From an uncultured Coriobacteriaceae bacterium (GTDB lineage Bacteria; Actinomycetota; Coriobacteriia; Coriobacteriales; Coriobacteriaceae), in contig CALUIM010000001.1 of the NCBI GenBank assembly GCA_944320725.1, forward strand, positions 1 through 64,000: DNA of 64,000 nt, given 5' to 3'. The notes beneath the pieces were generated by a model. It searched no databases and was not told the origin of the DNA. It worked only from the letters and a program-made list of their open reading frames with translations. This document shows positions 34,043-42,653 of this stretch, piece by piece (positions within the stretch are counted from its first letter, which is position 1; each line of letters opens with the position of its first letter). The translations under genes and the position numbers were made by a program.

Positions 34043-35880
34043 GCACCCCCTTCGATTGCGATAGCCGACGTCGCCACGGCGCCTGCCGCCACCTGCGCGC
34101 CATCCTGCCCCAGCCCGAGCTCCTCGGCTCGCAGCTGCGACAGGCAGATCTCGCGATAGACATCACAGCAGGAGAGCAGCTCATCATGCGTGCCAAGACC
34201 CACAACAAGACCGCGGCGCATCACGCAGATTACATCGGCATCGCGTACCGACGAAACGCGCTGCGACACAATTACGGTAGTGAGTGGCGTCTTCCCAGCT
34301 TCGCGCGATCCGAGCGAGCGCGCCTTGATGGCATGACGCAGCGCCGCATCGGTCTTGAAATCGAGCGCCGACGCCGAGTCGTCCAGAATGAGCACGAGCG
34401 GGTCGCCCACGAGCGCGCGGGCAATGGTGAGGCGCTGACGCTGTCCACCGGAGAAGTTCTTGCCGCGCGCCTCGACCGCCGTATCCAGGCCATCCGGCAG
34501 CGCACGCACAAACTCCGCCGCCTGCGCCGCCTCGAGCGCGCGCCACAGCTCCTCGTCAGATGCGTCCGCGTCGCGCCAGCATAGATTCGAGCGGATGGTG
34601 CCCGAGATAAGCGACGCGCTTTGCGGAACAATGCCCACCACGTGTCTGAGTGCCTTGAGCTGCCAGGCGCGCACATCGCGACCGAAGATCTCAACAGAAC
34701 CCGAGCACACGTCATATAAGCGCGGGATGAGCGAAACGAGCGTCGACTTGCCCGAGCCCGTACCGCCAATCACGCCCAGCGTCTGGCCGGGCATGAGCTC
34801 GAGCGTGGCCCCGTCGACCGCCCGCGCGCTCGCGCCGGGGTAGGCAAACGCCGCATCGCGCATAGCGAGCGCCGGCACATCCACGAGCGCTGCAAGGTTG
34901 GAGCCATCCCATGCATCTGGCGCCTCGACCACGCTTGGCTCGCACGCCAGCACCTCGTTGATGCGCGCGGCCGATGCACTCGCCTTAGTGAACACCACCA
35001 CGAGATTTGCAACGTAGACAATCGAGAGCAAGGTCTGGGTCATGTAGTTCACGAACGCCATGACCTCGCCCTGGGTGAGCCCGCCCACGTTTACGCGCAA
35101 ACCACCCGTCCAGAGGATGGCGCAGACGCCGAGGTTCATGATGAGGAAGGTTGCAGGATTGAGCACTGAAGAAAGCTTGCCTGCAGCGATGGCGGTATCC
35201 GCCTGCTCATGCGCGGCCTGGTGAAACCGCTCGCGCTCATGGTCTTCGCGCACAAACGCACGAATCACGCGCACGCCGGAGAGACCTTCGCGGCAAATGA
35301 GGCCAATGCGGTCGAGCTTGGCCTGCATGCTCTTGAAATACGGCACGCAACGCGACATGACAACCCAAAACACGGCGCCAATCAGAGGCGTTGAGACCAG
35401 GAAGATCAGCCCCAGCTGCCAATCGATTGCCAGCGCCGCGACCATCGAGCCAATCGCCAAAAACGGCCAGCGAATAAGCTGGCGAATACCCAGCGCGATG
35501 GCAAGCTGCACCTGGTTCACATCGTTGGTGATGCGCGTAATGAGCGACGGCGTACCAAAGCGGTCGAGCTCGGCATGGCTCAACGCGTTGATGTGCTTGA
35601 AGAGCGCGTGGCGGATATCGGTTCCCATGCCCTGCGAGGCGAGTGCCGCCATCTTCTGGCAGATGAGCGTGAAGCCCAAGCCCACCACGGCCATGCCAAG
35701 CAGCAGCGCGCCGTAGCGCAGCGCGCCCTCGGCATCGTGTGTGACCACGCTTTCGTCGATCATCCGCGCAATCACCAAGGGGGTGAGCAAGTCGAAGAGC
35801 ACCTCGAGCAGTTTCGACGCGGGCCCTATGATCCAGTCTTTTCGATAGGCGCCGGCAAAGCGCCTGAGCAGCTTGAGCAT
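34039..35880 (-). CDS. ABC exporter half-transporter, pair 1, degenerate-site subunit
   Basis: 613 residues, six-helix membrane domain then ATPase. Walker A GGTGSGKSTLVSLI and signature NFSGGQRQRLTIAR are fine, but Walker B reads LILDDSASALD (Asp for catalytic Glu) and the switch histidine is Gln (VSQRVSS). These are the usual substitutions in the asymmetric partner of heterodimeric exporters. Start 35880 with AAGAAGGAG. First gene of the two-gene unit. Confidence 0.92.
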   Translation of the reverse strand: MLKLLRRFAGAYRKDWIIGPASKLLEVLFDLLTPLVIARMIDESVVTHDAEGALRYGALLLGMAVVGLGFTLICQKMAALASQGMGTDIRHALFKHINALSHAELDRFGTPSLITRITNDVNQVQLAIALGIRQLIRWPFLAIGSMVAALAIDWQLGLIFLVSTPLIGAVFWVVMSRCVPYFKSMQAKLDRIGLICREGLSGVRVIRAFVREDHERERFHQAAHEQADTAIAAGKLSSVLNPATFLIMNLGVCAILWTGGLRVNVGGLTQGEVMAFVNYMTQTLLSIVYVANLVVVFTKASASAARINEVLACEPSVVEAPDAWDGSNLAALVDVPALAMRDAAFAYPGASARAVDGATLELMPGQTLGVIGGTGSGKSTLVSLIPRLYDVCSGSVEIFGRDVRAWQLKALRHVVGIVPQSASLISGTIRSNLCWRDADASDEELWRALEAAQAAEFVRALPDGLDTAVEARGKNFSGGQRQRLTIARALVGDPLVLILDDSASALDFKTDAALRHAIKARSLGSREAGKTPLTTVIVSQRVSSVRDADVICVMRRGLVVGLGTHDELLSCCDVYREICLSQLRAEELGLGQDGAQVAAGAVATSAIAIEGGA

Positions 35881-36028
35881 AACGCTCCTTCTTACCACGA
35901 ACCGCGAGCGGGGGCGTGCAAACGCACCTATCATACGATATCGCGCGCGTCACCTGCGATTGCAATGCTGCGATAAACCGATTGTAAAGACCAGACCCCG
36001 GTATGCCGGCGCATGAAAAAGCGCCGGT

Positions 36029-36129
36029 GCGCTCGATGGATCCGGGTGCCCGGCAGAGGCTCCTTATGGCTGCTTCCTCCCGGACCTGACCAGGTTCGGA
36101 ACATATCGTCACCCGAACCCATCGAGCGC
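36029..36129 (-). ncRNA. ffs: Bacterial SRP RNA (4.5S-type)
   Basis: The minus strand carries the conserved SRP RNA core ACCTGGTCAGGTCCGGGAGG and then AAGCAGCC, which binds Ffh. Long pairing closes the molecule: GCGCTCGATGG (36129-36119) with CCATCGAGCGC (36039-36029). Size is about 100 nt, the short eubacterial form without Alu domain. A CTTTTT run follows the 3' end. Exact ends are estimated. Confidence 0.92.
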
Positions 36130-36239
36130 GCGCGGCGCTGTGCACAAGATGATACCCGCTCCCGGCGACCGCGTCGAGTGCGAAGTAGCAAGAAAACTTA
36201 GCATCGCCGGCAAGAACAGCCGCCAGCGGCCTTCCCGCT

Positions 36240-38045
36240 TCAGCGCCCCAGCAGGTACGCCCGCATCGCCGTCTCGCCCGCTGTGCGCAGGTTGGCGCAC
36301 GTCTCATCGGCGCGCATCGCCACATCGAGCGACATCGGGCGACGCTCGATAGGAAGCACGAGGTCTATACCCGCCTGGTAGACAGCCGTAAGGTCATCCA
36401 CTCGGCCACCGGCAAGCGCCACCACGCGCATTCGGGGATTGATACGGTGCGCACGCCGCGCAACACCCATTGGCGCCTTTCCCGAAACTGTCTGTTCATC
36501 GAGAAAGCCCTCACCGGTAATCACGAGATCCGCATGCATCGCGAACTCATCGAATCCAACCATATCGAGCATGGTGTCGACCCCCGACTCAAGCACGCCG
36601 CCGAGCGCCAGAACCGCGGCGCCAAGGCCACCGGCAGCACCAGCGCCCAACACGCCCGCGAGCGAGCGAAAAAGCGGAGATCGATAAGTGCGGCAAGCTT
36701 TATCAAGCATCCGTCCGTATTGAATCATCCAGCCATCGCATGCTTCCATGTCCACGCACGCTGGATCAAGGCCCTTCTGCAAGCCGAATACCTTTACCGC
36801 GCCGCGTCTACCAACCAGCGGGTTCTTCACATCGGAAATCGCGATGAGCCGAGTCTTCCCCAGCCGCTCAAACGCGGGATCAAGATCGACGTGCGCGACA
36901 TGTGCGAGGCCGGCAAGGCCTGGAGCAACCTCGGCGCCCGCGCCGTCGGTGATGTGTGCGCCCAACGCGCGCAGAAAACCAAGGCCACCATCGGTGGTTG
37001 CCGTGCCGCCCAGGCCGATGTAGATCGTCTGCGCGCCGCGCGCTATCGCATCGAGCACCAAATCACCTACGCCGGCAGACGACGCCGCGAGCGCGGCATC
37101 CGAGGTCCTCGGAGAGCGGTCGAGTCCTATAACCTGCGCTGATTCAACAACCGCTACATTCGCGCCCCCAACACCCGCAGCCTCGTCTTCCGATACAACG
37201 AGATAGCGTGCCCCGATACCGCGACCAAAGGGGTCGCGCGCACGAACTTCACGTTCTTCGAACCCGCCCGTTTCGCGCAGTGCATCGAGTGTTCCCTCGC
37301 CACCGTCTGCGATGGGCACCGCGTGAACCTGCGCGCGCGGCACCGCCGCCAGCACTCCCTCCCGCACCCACATCTCAGCCTGCGCGCTCGAAACAGAGCC
37401 TTTGAACGAATCGATGGCCAACACCACGCGCGGCGCTTCCATAGGCGTTGACTCCGCAGGATTCGCATGGCACGCAGTTGCCACGCACACAGCATCCTGC
37501 TCCGCCTCCACCGCGCTCTTGCCGCGCAAGCGGGCAAAAAAAGCGCGAAGCTCCCCAGCGCACTCCCGCTCGAGCACGCCCGATGTCACCTCGAATGCAT
37601 GGTTCAGGCGCGCGTCATCATGCACACGGTACAACGTTCCCACCGCTCCGCCCTTGGGATCGGCGGCCCCGTACACGCAACGATCCACGCGCGCATTGAC
37701 CATGAGGCCGGCACACATGAGGCATGGCTCGAGCGTTACATACACGGCGCAGCCCGTGAGCCGCCAACGCCCCAGTACCCGAGCCGCCTCGGTCATCGCA
37801 ATAAACTCTGCATGCGCGGACGGATCTTCATCAAGTTCGCGGCGGTTGTGGGCTCGCGCAATCACACGCCCCTCATACACCACCACCGCACCAATGGGCA
37901 CCTCGCCCTTGGCAGCAGCCGCACGCGCCTCCTCAAGGGCGGCTCGCATGAACAGCTCGTCAACTACACCCGAATCGCCGTTCACAGCGCATGCGTCGCC
38001 GTTGCCTACAGCGATCTCGAATTCTTTCGCATGCAGCTCGTCCAT
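36240..38045 (-). CDS. TadA-glycerate kinase fusion
   Basis: One uninterrupted frame of 601 residues. Residues about 28-170 are TadA, which makes inosine-34 in tRNA-Arg: zinc motif HAE (78-80) and PCLMC (108-112), with GEVPIGAVVV and HNRRE. After a ~30-residue linker, residues 202-601 are a complete type 2 glycerate kinase (GlxK/GarK): VVLAIDSFKGSVSS, ADGGEGTLDAL, GLGGTATTDGG, ISDVKNPLVG, TGEGFLDEQT and a GKAPMGVARRA block. ATG 38045 has AAGGGG at good distance. An internal ATG (37442) has GGAG 9 bases upstream, so the kinase could also be made alone. The gene is divergent from tRNA-Ser. Confidence 0.9.
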   Translation of the reverse strand: MDELHAKEFEIAVGNGDACAVNGDSGVVDELFMRAALEEARAAAAKGEVPIGAVVVYEGRVIARAHNRRELDEDPSAHAEFIAMTEAARVLGRWRLTGCAVYVTLEPCLMCAGLMVNARVDRCVYGAADPKGGAVGTLYRVHDDARLNHAFEVTSGVLERECAGELRAFFARLRGKSAVEAEQDAVCVATACHANPAESTPMEAPRVVLAIDSFKGSVSSAQAEMWVREGVLAAVPRAQVHAVPIADGGEGTLDALRETGGFEEREVRARDPFGRGIGARYLVVSEDEAAGVGGANVAVVESAQVIGLDRSPRTSDAALAASSAGVGDLVLDAIARGAQTIYIGLGGTATTDGGLGFLRALGAHITDGAGAEVAPGLAGLAHVAHVDLDPAFERLGKTRLIAISDVKNPLVGRRGAVKVFGLQKGLDPACVDMEACDGWMIQYGRMLDKACRTYRSPLFRSLAGVLGAGAAGGLGAAVLALGGVLESGVDTMLDMVGFDEFAMHADLVITGEGFLDEQTVSGKAPMGVARRAHRINPRMRVVALAGGRVDDLTAVYQAGIDLVLPIERRPMSLDVAMRADETCANLRTAGETAMRAYLLGR

Positions 38046-38118
38046 ATGCGCCCCTTGGCCGGTATTCGCGATTGCCAGTTCACGTTTAGCGTACTTCGAT
38101 GCTATCATTACCAGTCAC

Positions 38119-38209
38119 GGAGAGATGGCAGAGCGGTTGAATGCGGCGGTCTTGAAAACCGTTAGGCGCGCTGAGCGTCTCGAGGGTTCGAATCCCTCTC
38201 TCTCCGCCA
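38119..38209 (+). tRNA. tRNA-Ser(UGA)
   Basis: Acceptor GGAGAGA pairs with TCTCTCC; discriminator G and encoded CCA. Anticodon loop CTTGAAA gives UGA. The long variable arm (from TAGGCGCGCTGAGCGTC) and T-loop GGTTCGAATCC are typical of serine tRNA. Confidence 0.97.
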
Positions 38210-38221
38210 TACACAATAGTT

Positions 38222-38259
38222 GCGAGCCCCATCCGGCATATCCAGATGGGGCTCGCTTT
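38222..38259 (+). terminator. Terminator of tRNA-Ser
   Basis: Perfect 12-bp stem GCGAGCCCCATC / GATGGGGCTCGC (38222-38233, 38245-38256) with an 11-base loop and TTT after it. Confidence 0.88.
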
Positions 38260-38289
38260 GTATCCATTGGCACGGATCTCCGACGGCGT

Positions 38290-39390
38290 CTACGCTTGCT
38301 CGAGGTATTCTCTCAAATACGGCACAGCGAACTGAACATAGCCTCGGCGCTCAGACTCGATAACCCCCGCATCAAGTAGGCGCCGCCGGTATTTTTGAGC
38401 GTAGTCCTGTGTAACGTTCATGCGCTCTGCGATATCCGAAACTCGGCTTGACCCCTCGTCTTGCACCATACAATGCAGAAAATCGACATCGCGCTCGGAC
38501 AGCGCAGCGAGCGTCGTTCGGCACACGTCATTCTCAAAATCTTCTTTTGCCGCATGAAGTGCAGCCGTGAATCCTTCTTCCGACAGCACACCATCATGCT
38601 CCGCATTCAACACCGCATAGTGCCCCATGAGCTGCAGCATGTACGGCGACCCTTCGGTCGCACCCGCTATGCGATGACGCATTTCAGGTGAAACAGCAAG
38701 CTGTAGCTCTTCAAATGCCTGACGATAAAATGCGTCTATATCTCCAATCGCTAACGGCTGAAGACTAACCTTACGCGCACGATTCAGGAATGTAAGCACT
38801 CGATCGTTGAGAACCTCTGAGACCGCCCCGGGCAAACCCGCAAGCACCATTGCGACATCAAGCTGCTCTCCTACAAGCTCCTGATACACCATCACGAGCT
38901 GCTTGAGTTCTTCGGAATTCGCCCGAAGTTCATCGATAAGTATCAATACACCGTGCCCCTGCGTGTTAAGACGACGCACAAGCTGCGTGAGCTGGTAAGC
39001 AAACGTTTTTGTCTCGCGGACTTCGCGCGTAAATTCCAGCCCGACCGAAAACCCAAAAGCACCTACCGTTCCGCCCGAGAGACGTGGGGCATCCTCCGCC
39101 ACATAACGTTCCCCCGCATCCTGTACTTTCTCTACGATGCGCTCAAACATGCCATCGGCAACAACCGTAGGCGTTGCAACAACGAAGCCCTTTTCTCTTG
39201 CGCGGTCAGCAAGCTCCCAAAGCAATACTGTTTTGCCGCTACCGCGCTGGCCCAACAGAACCGTCGCGCGATCACGGTTGCCCCGCGCGCTATCGAGCCC
39301 TCTGAGGAAATCGCCGATGATGCGCTCTCGCCCCACCAAATATGACGGACGATTACCGAATGAAGGGGAGAAAATCGTGTCGCGCTTCAT
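38290..39390 (-). CDS. AAA ATPase with C-terminal winged helix
   Basis: 366 residues. Walker A LLGQRGSGKTVLL (about residues 45-57), Walker B VLILIDEL, and an arginine-rich middle typical of Orc1/Cdc6-like STAND/AAA_16 proteins. The last ~60 residues form a winged helix (VSDIAERMNVTQDYAQKYRRRLLDAGVIESERRGY). Such proteins are common single-gene accessory ATPases; function is unknown. The ribosome site (CTGGAGGC) is good, and a duplicated purine repeat lies just upstream. Base composition is lower in GC than neighbours, suggesting acquisition next to the tRNA gene, although no att-like duplication of the tRNA end was seen. Confidence 0.85.
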   Translation of the reverse strand: MKRDTIFSPSFGNRPSYLVGRERIIGDFLRGLDSARGNRDRATVLLGQRGSGKTVLLWELADRAREKGFVVATPTVVADGMFERIVEKVQDAGERYVAEDAPRLSGGTVGAFGFSVGLEFTREVRETKTFAYQLTQLVRRLNTQGHGVLILIDELRANSEELKQLVMVYQELVGEQLDVAMVLAGLPGAVSEVLNDRVLTFLNRARKVSLQPLAIGDIDAFYRQAFEELQLAVSPEMRHRIAGATEGSPYMLQLMGHYAVLNAEHDGVLSEEGFTAALHAAKEDFENDVCRTTLAALSERDVDFLHCMVQDEGSSRVSDIAERMNVTQDYAQKYRRRLLDAGVIESERRGYVQFAVPYLREYLEQA

Positions 39391-39402
39391 AATGCCTCCA
39401 GC

Positions 39403-39440
39403 TCTTTTCCTTTTTTTCCTATTTTTTCCCTTTTTTCCTA
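39403..39440 (-). repeat. Tandem 19-bp purine repeat upstream of the AAA ATPase
   Basis: On the minus strand TAGGAAAAAAGGGAAAAAA (39440-39422) is followed directly by TAGGAAAAAAAGGAAAAGA (39421-39403), 17 of 19 identical. A perfect TTGACA lies just upstream (39448-39443), so the repeats fall where the promoter spacer and -10 should be. No good -10 was found. Confidence 0.75.
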
Positions 39441-39468
39441 TTTGTCAATGAGCTGGGGTTATATACGC

Positions 39469-39509
39469 GAAAGGAGTCGGACACAGCCCATTGGGCCATG
39501 TCCGACTCC
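39469..39509 (-). terminator. ilvE terminator
   Basis: GGAGTCGGACA (39473-39483) pairs with TGTCCGACTCC (39499-39509), with inner GCCCA/TGGGC pairing; minus-strand TTTC follows. Confidence 0.75.
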
Positions 39510-39541
39510 CTGAACAACGATGCTTGGTGTAGAGAAAACAA

Positions 39542-40588
39542 CTAGCAGATCTTCACGACCCAGCCCTCGGAGCCCTCGATCTCGCCGGCCTGAATGCCGG
39601 TGAGCGTCTCGCGAAGCTTCTGCATGACGGGGCCAACATGCTCCATGCCGCCCTCGCCAAACGTGACCTCCACGTCGCCGCTCACAACCTTGCCCACCGG
39701 CGAGATCACAGCCGCGGTGCCGCACATGCCGCACTCAACAAACGCGCCGCTCGCAACCTCCTCGAACTTCACCGGGCGCTCAACAACGGTCATGCCGAGC
39801 ATCTCCTGGGCAACCTGCACGAGGCTGCGACGCGTAATCGACGGCAGGATGGAATTCGTTGCAGACTGCGGCACCACGAGCGTGCCCTCCTGGTCCACAA
39901 ACAGGAAGTTCGCACCGCCGGATTCCTCAACGAAGGTATGGGTCTGCGGATCGAGGAACATGTTGTCGGCGAAACCCTCGGCATGCGCCTGCATGCTGGG
40001 ATAGAGGCTCATCGCGTAGTTGAGGCCGGCCTTGATGGCACCGGTACCGTGCGGCGCGGCGCGATCGTACTCGGGGACCTTCACGGCCACCGGCTTGACG
40101 CCGCCGGAGTAGTACGGGCCCACCGGCGTTACGAGGATGCGGAACTGATACTCATCGGCAGGTGCAACGCCGATGACCTCGCCCGTGGCCACCATGAACG
40201 GGCGCACATAGAGCGTCGCGCCCGAGCCGAAGGGCGGCACCCATGCCTCGTTGGCCTTAACGACCATCTTGACGGCCTCGACGAACTTGTCCTCCGGGAA
40301 GGGCGGCATCACGATGCGGCGCGCCGAGTCGGCCATGCGGGAAGCGTTGAGGTCCGGACGGAAGCACACGATGTCGCCGGCCTCGGTGGTGTAAGCCTTG
40401 AGACCCTCGAAGACCTCCTGGCAGTAGTGGAAGATGCCCGCGCACTCGGAGAGCGTAAGGGTATGGTCGGTCGTGAGACCGCCCTCCTCCCACGCGCCGT
40501 TCTTGTAATTGCAGACATAGCTGTAATCGGTGGGTTGATAAGCAAAGCCGAGGCTACCCCAGTCGATATCCTTCTTCTCTGCGGTCAT
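39542..40588 (-). CDS. ilvE: Branched-chain amino acid aminotransferase
   Basis: 348 residues, fold-type IV PLP enzyme, long BCAT2-like form. Key blocks are FHYCQEVFEGLKAY, FRPDLNASRMADSARR, the PLP lysine in GTGAIKAGLNYA, EESGGANFLFV and ECGMCGTAAVISPVGKV. Interconverts leucine, isoleucine and valine with their keto acids. Start has GAGGGGAGC. It stands alone with its own terminator. Confidence 0.95.
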   Translation of the reverse strand: MTAEKKDIDWGSLGFAYQPTDYSYVCNYKNGAWEEGGLTTDHTLTLSECAGIFHYCQEVFEGLKAYTTEAGDIVCFRPDLNASRMADSARRIVMPPFPEDKFVEAVKMVVKANEAWVPPFGSGATLYVRPFMVATGEVIGVAPADEYQFRILVTPVGPYYSGGVKPVAVKVPEYDRAAPHGTGAIKAGLNYAMSLYPSMQAHAEGFADNMFLDPQTHTFVEESGGANFLFVDQEGTLVVPQSATNSILPSITRRSLVQVAQEMLGMTVVERPVKFEEVASGAFVECGMCGTAAVISPVGKVVSGDVEVTFGEGGMEHVGPVMQKLRETLTGIQAGEIEGSEGWVVKIC

Positions 40589-40925
40589 TGGTGCTCCCCT
40601 CTCGGCGGCGGATGAATACTATCGCGAGCGCATCGTAGATGCGCGACGTTCGCATGTGCAGCATTGTACTCTCGCGCTCCGAGGCACATCCCAGCATTCG
40701 CCGGCGCCGCCGTTTTGTAATAAATCGGTTACCGGGGTAGCACCTGCATACGTCCTGAACAGGCCTCGCGTTGCAAGATGCGGAACGGCTCGATACCTGC
40801 GAACATTAATCCTACTAATTCGCTATACTTAACAAAATCAAACGGACCTACCACCGACATGCCACGCCGAACCCCGTCTGCCGGGATTTCCCGCGCACGA
40901 CACACGGCCACCGAAAGGCACGCTC
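40589..40925. other. Divergent promoter region of ilvE and cysE
   Basis: No gene is seen. For ilvE a TACAAT-like -10 lies near 40665 on the minus strand without a clear -35; no T-box sequence was recognised. For cysE, TATACT at 40824-40829 is a good -10, with a TCCTACTAATT motif immediately upstream instead of a -35. Confidence 0.45.
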
Positions 40926-41693
40926 ATGAGCTTCATCTCCACCATACGCGAGGACATCGCGACCGTGCAGGCCAACGACCCCGCGGCGCAAAACGCGCTC
41001 GTGATCTTCATCTCGTATCCGGGCCTGCACGCCAAATGGATGCATACGCCCGAACACTGGCTGTGGACGCATGGCGCTCGCAGCATCGCGCGCATTCTCT
41101 CGCAGGTCACGCGCTTTTTCACAGGCGTCGAGATTCATCCCGCCGCCCAGCTTGGCCGCCGCCTGTTCATCGACCACGCCATGGGCGTCGTGATTGGCGA
41201 GACCACGATCGTGGGCGACGACTGCGTGCTGTATCAGGGCGTCACACTCGGCGGCACCGGCAACGAAGACGGCAAGCGCCACCCCACGCTGGGCAATGGC
41301 GTCGTGGTGGGCACCGGAGCCAAGGTGCTCGGCAACATCCATATTGGGGACCGCGTGCGCGTGGGCGGCAATTCTGTCGTGGTGAAGGACGTCCCTGCCG
41401 ACTGCACGGTTGTAGGCATCCCCGGGCGCATCGTACGCCGCAACGGATGCCGCATCATGGAGGCGAGCTTCGATGCGCGCAGCCATCGTGAGAACATGCC
41501 GGACCCCGTAGAAGAGGCCTCGCTGGCAAACCGCGAGCGCATCGGCGCAAACGCACGCCGCATCGCAGAGCTCGAGCATCAGGTCGCACAGCTCACCGCA
41601 CTTGTCGAGCAGCTCGGGACGGCCAGCCCCGAAGACGCCGCCTCGCCATTCCCCGCACCTGACGCCCCCTCCACGAGCGAATCGGACGCATAG
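40926..41693 (+). CDS. cysE: Serine O-acetyltransferase
   Basis: 255 residues. Left-handed beta-helix acyltransferase: GVEIHPAAQLGRRLFIDHAMGVVIGETTIVG is seen in blocks, then GVTLGGTGNEDGKRHPTLGNGVVVG and GNSVVVKDVP. It makes O-acetylserine from serine and acetyl-CoA, the cysteine precursor. It has the short N-terminus of EpsC-type enzymes plus a C-terminal extension (about 190-255) with a predicted helical heptad stretch (RIAELEHQVAQLTALVEQL). GAAAGG ribosome site. cysK is not in the window. Confidence 0.93.
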   Translation: MSFISTIREDIATVQANDPAAQNALVIFISYPGLHAKWMHTPEHWLWTHGARSIARILSQVTRFFTGVEIHPAAQLGRRLFIDHAMGVVIGETTIVGDDCVLYQGVTLGGTGNEDGKRHPTLGNGVVVGTGAKVLGNIHIGDRVRVGGNSVVVKDVPADCTVVGIPGRIVRRNGCRIMEASFDARSHRENMPDPVEEASLANRERIGANARRIAELEHQVAQLTALVEQLGTASPEDAASPFPAPDAPSTSESDA

Positions 41694-41779
41694 GGCACCT
41701 CGCGTTGTATACTGACACTTACCAAAAAATCGTCAGCGGTTATACGCCCCGCGCGCACCGCTCGCCATAGGGAGGCCCA

Positions 41780-42619
41780 ATGGCACGAATTAGTGTCGAT
41801 TACTTCTCCGCCGCGCTCATGCGCACCACCACGCTTGACGTTATTCTGCCCGTCGACAACCCTGGCGAGGCCATGGGCGTCGATCACGAGCGCAGGCACA
41901 ACCCCGAAGCCTGGGACCGCCGCGGCTACCCCGCGCCCAAGCCCCCGTTCAAAACGCTGTATCTGCTGCACGGCATCACCGGCAACCATACCGATCTCGT
42001 CTCCGAAACCCGCATTCGCGCTTGGGCTGAAGAGCACAACTTCGCCGTCGTAATGCCCTCGGGCTACAACGCGTTCTACATCGACCACCCCGAAACGCAT
42101 AACTACTACGGGCGCTTCGTAGGTGAAGAGCTCCTCGATGTGACCCGCCAGATGTTCCCGCTCTCCACCCGCCGCGAAGACACGTTTATTGGCGGCGTAT
42201 CCATGGGCGCGTACGGTGCGCTGCGCAACGGCCTTAAGTTCTGCGAGAACTTCAGCTCGATCGTTGCCCTCTCAACCGCCATGATTGTTGACGGCTTCGA
42301 GCAGATCATCTCCGATGACCTCTTCTTTTTGAGCAGGTCGTTCTTGGAATCCACGTTTGGCGACCTCGACCATGTTGTGAACTCCGACAAAGACCCCGCG
42401 CGCCTCGCCGCCGATTTGGTGTACTGCGATCGCCCGCGCCCGCGCGTCTTCATGGCGTGCGGCAACCAAGATCCGCTCGCAGAGGCCAACCGCGTCCTTG
42501 CCGAGCGGCTGCGCGGCATTGGCCTTGACGTCACCTACCATGAGCTGCAAGGTGGACACGACTGGAACCTATGGAACCAGGCGCTTCCGCGCGCGATAGA
42601 CTGGCTGCCCGTGCACTAG
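41780..42619 (+). CDS. Esterase D/tributyrin-esterase-like hydrolase 1
   Basis: 279 residues, alpha/beta hydrolase of the putative-esterase family. LYLLHGITGNHTD (oxyanion region), nucleophile GVSMGAYGA, and histidine in QGGHDWNLWNQAL. Family members hydrolyse short-chain acyl esters or S-formylglutathione; the substrate is unknown. AGGGAGG ribosome site. First of two tandem paralogues. Confidence 0.88.
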   Translation: MARISVDYFSAALMRTTTLDVILPVDNPGEAMGVDHERRHNPEAWDRRGYPAPKPPFKTLYLLHGITGNHTDLVSETRIRAWAEEHNFAVVMPSGYNAFYIDHPETHNYYGRFVGEELLDVTRQMFPLSTRREDTFIGGVSMGAYGALRNGLKFCENFSSIVALSTAMIVDGFEQIISDDLFFLSRSFLESTFGDLDHVVNSDKDPARLAADLVYCDRPRPRVFMACGNQDPLAEANRVLAERLRGIGLDVTYHELQGGHDWNLWNQALPRAIDWLPVH

Positions 42620-42653
42620 ACCAACCATAAGACCCTGCACGAAGGGGGATACG

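Noticed and set aside
38119-39390. Integrated element using the tRNA-Ser 3' end as attachment site
   Set aside because: No repeat of the tRNA 3' end and no integrase was seen within the window.
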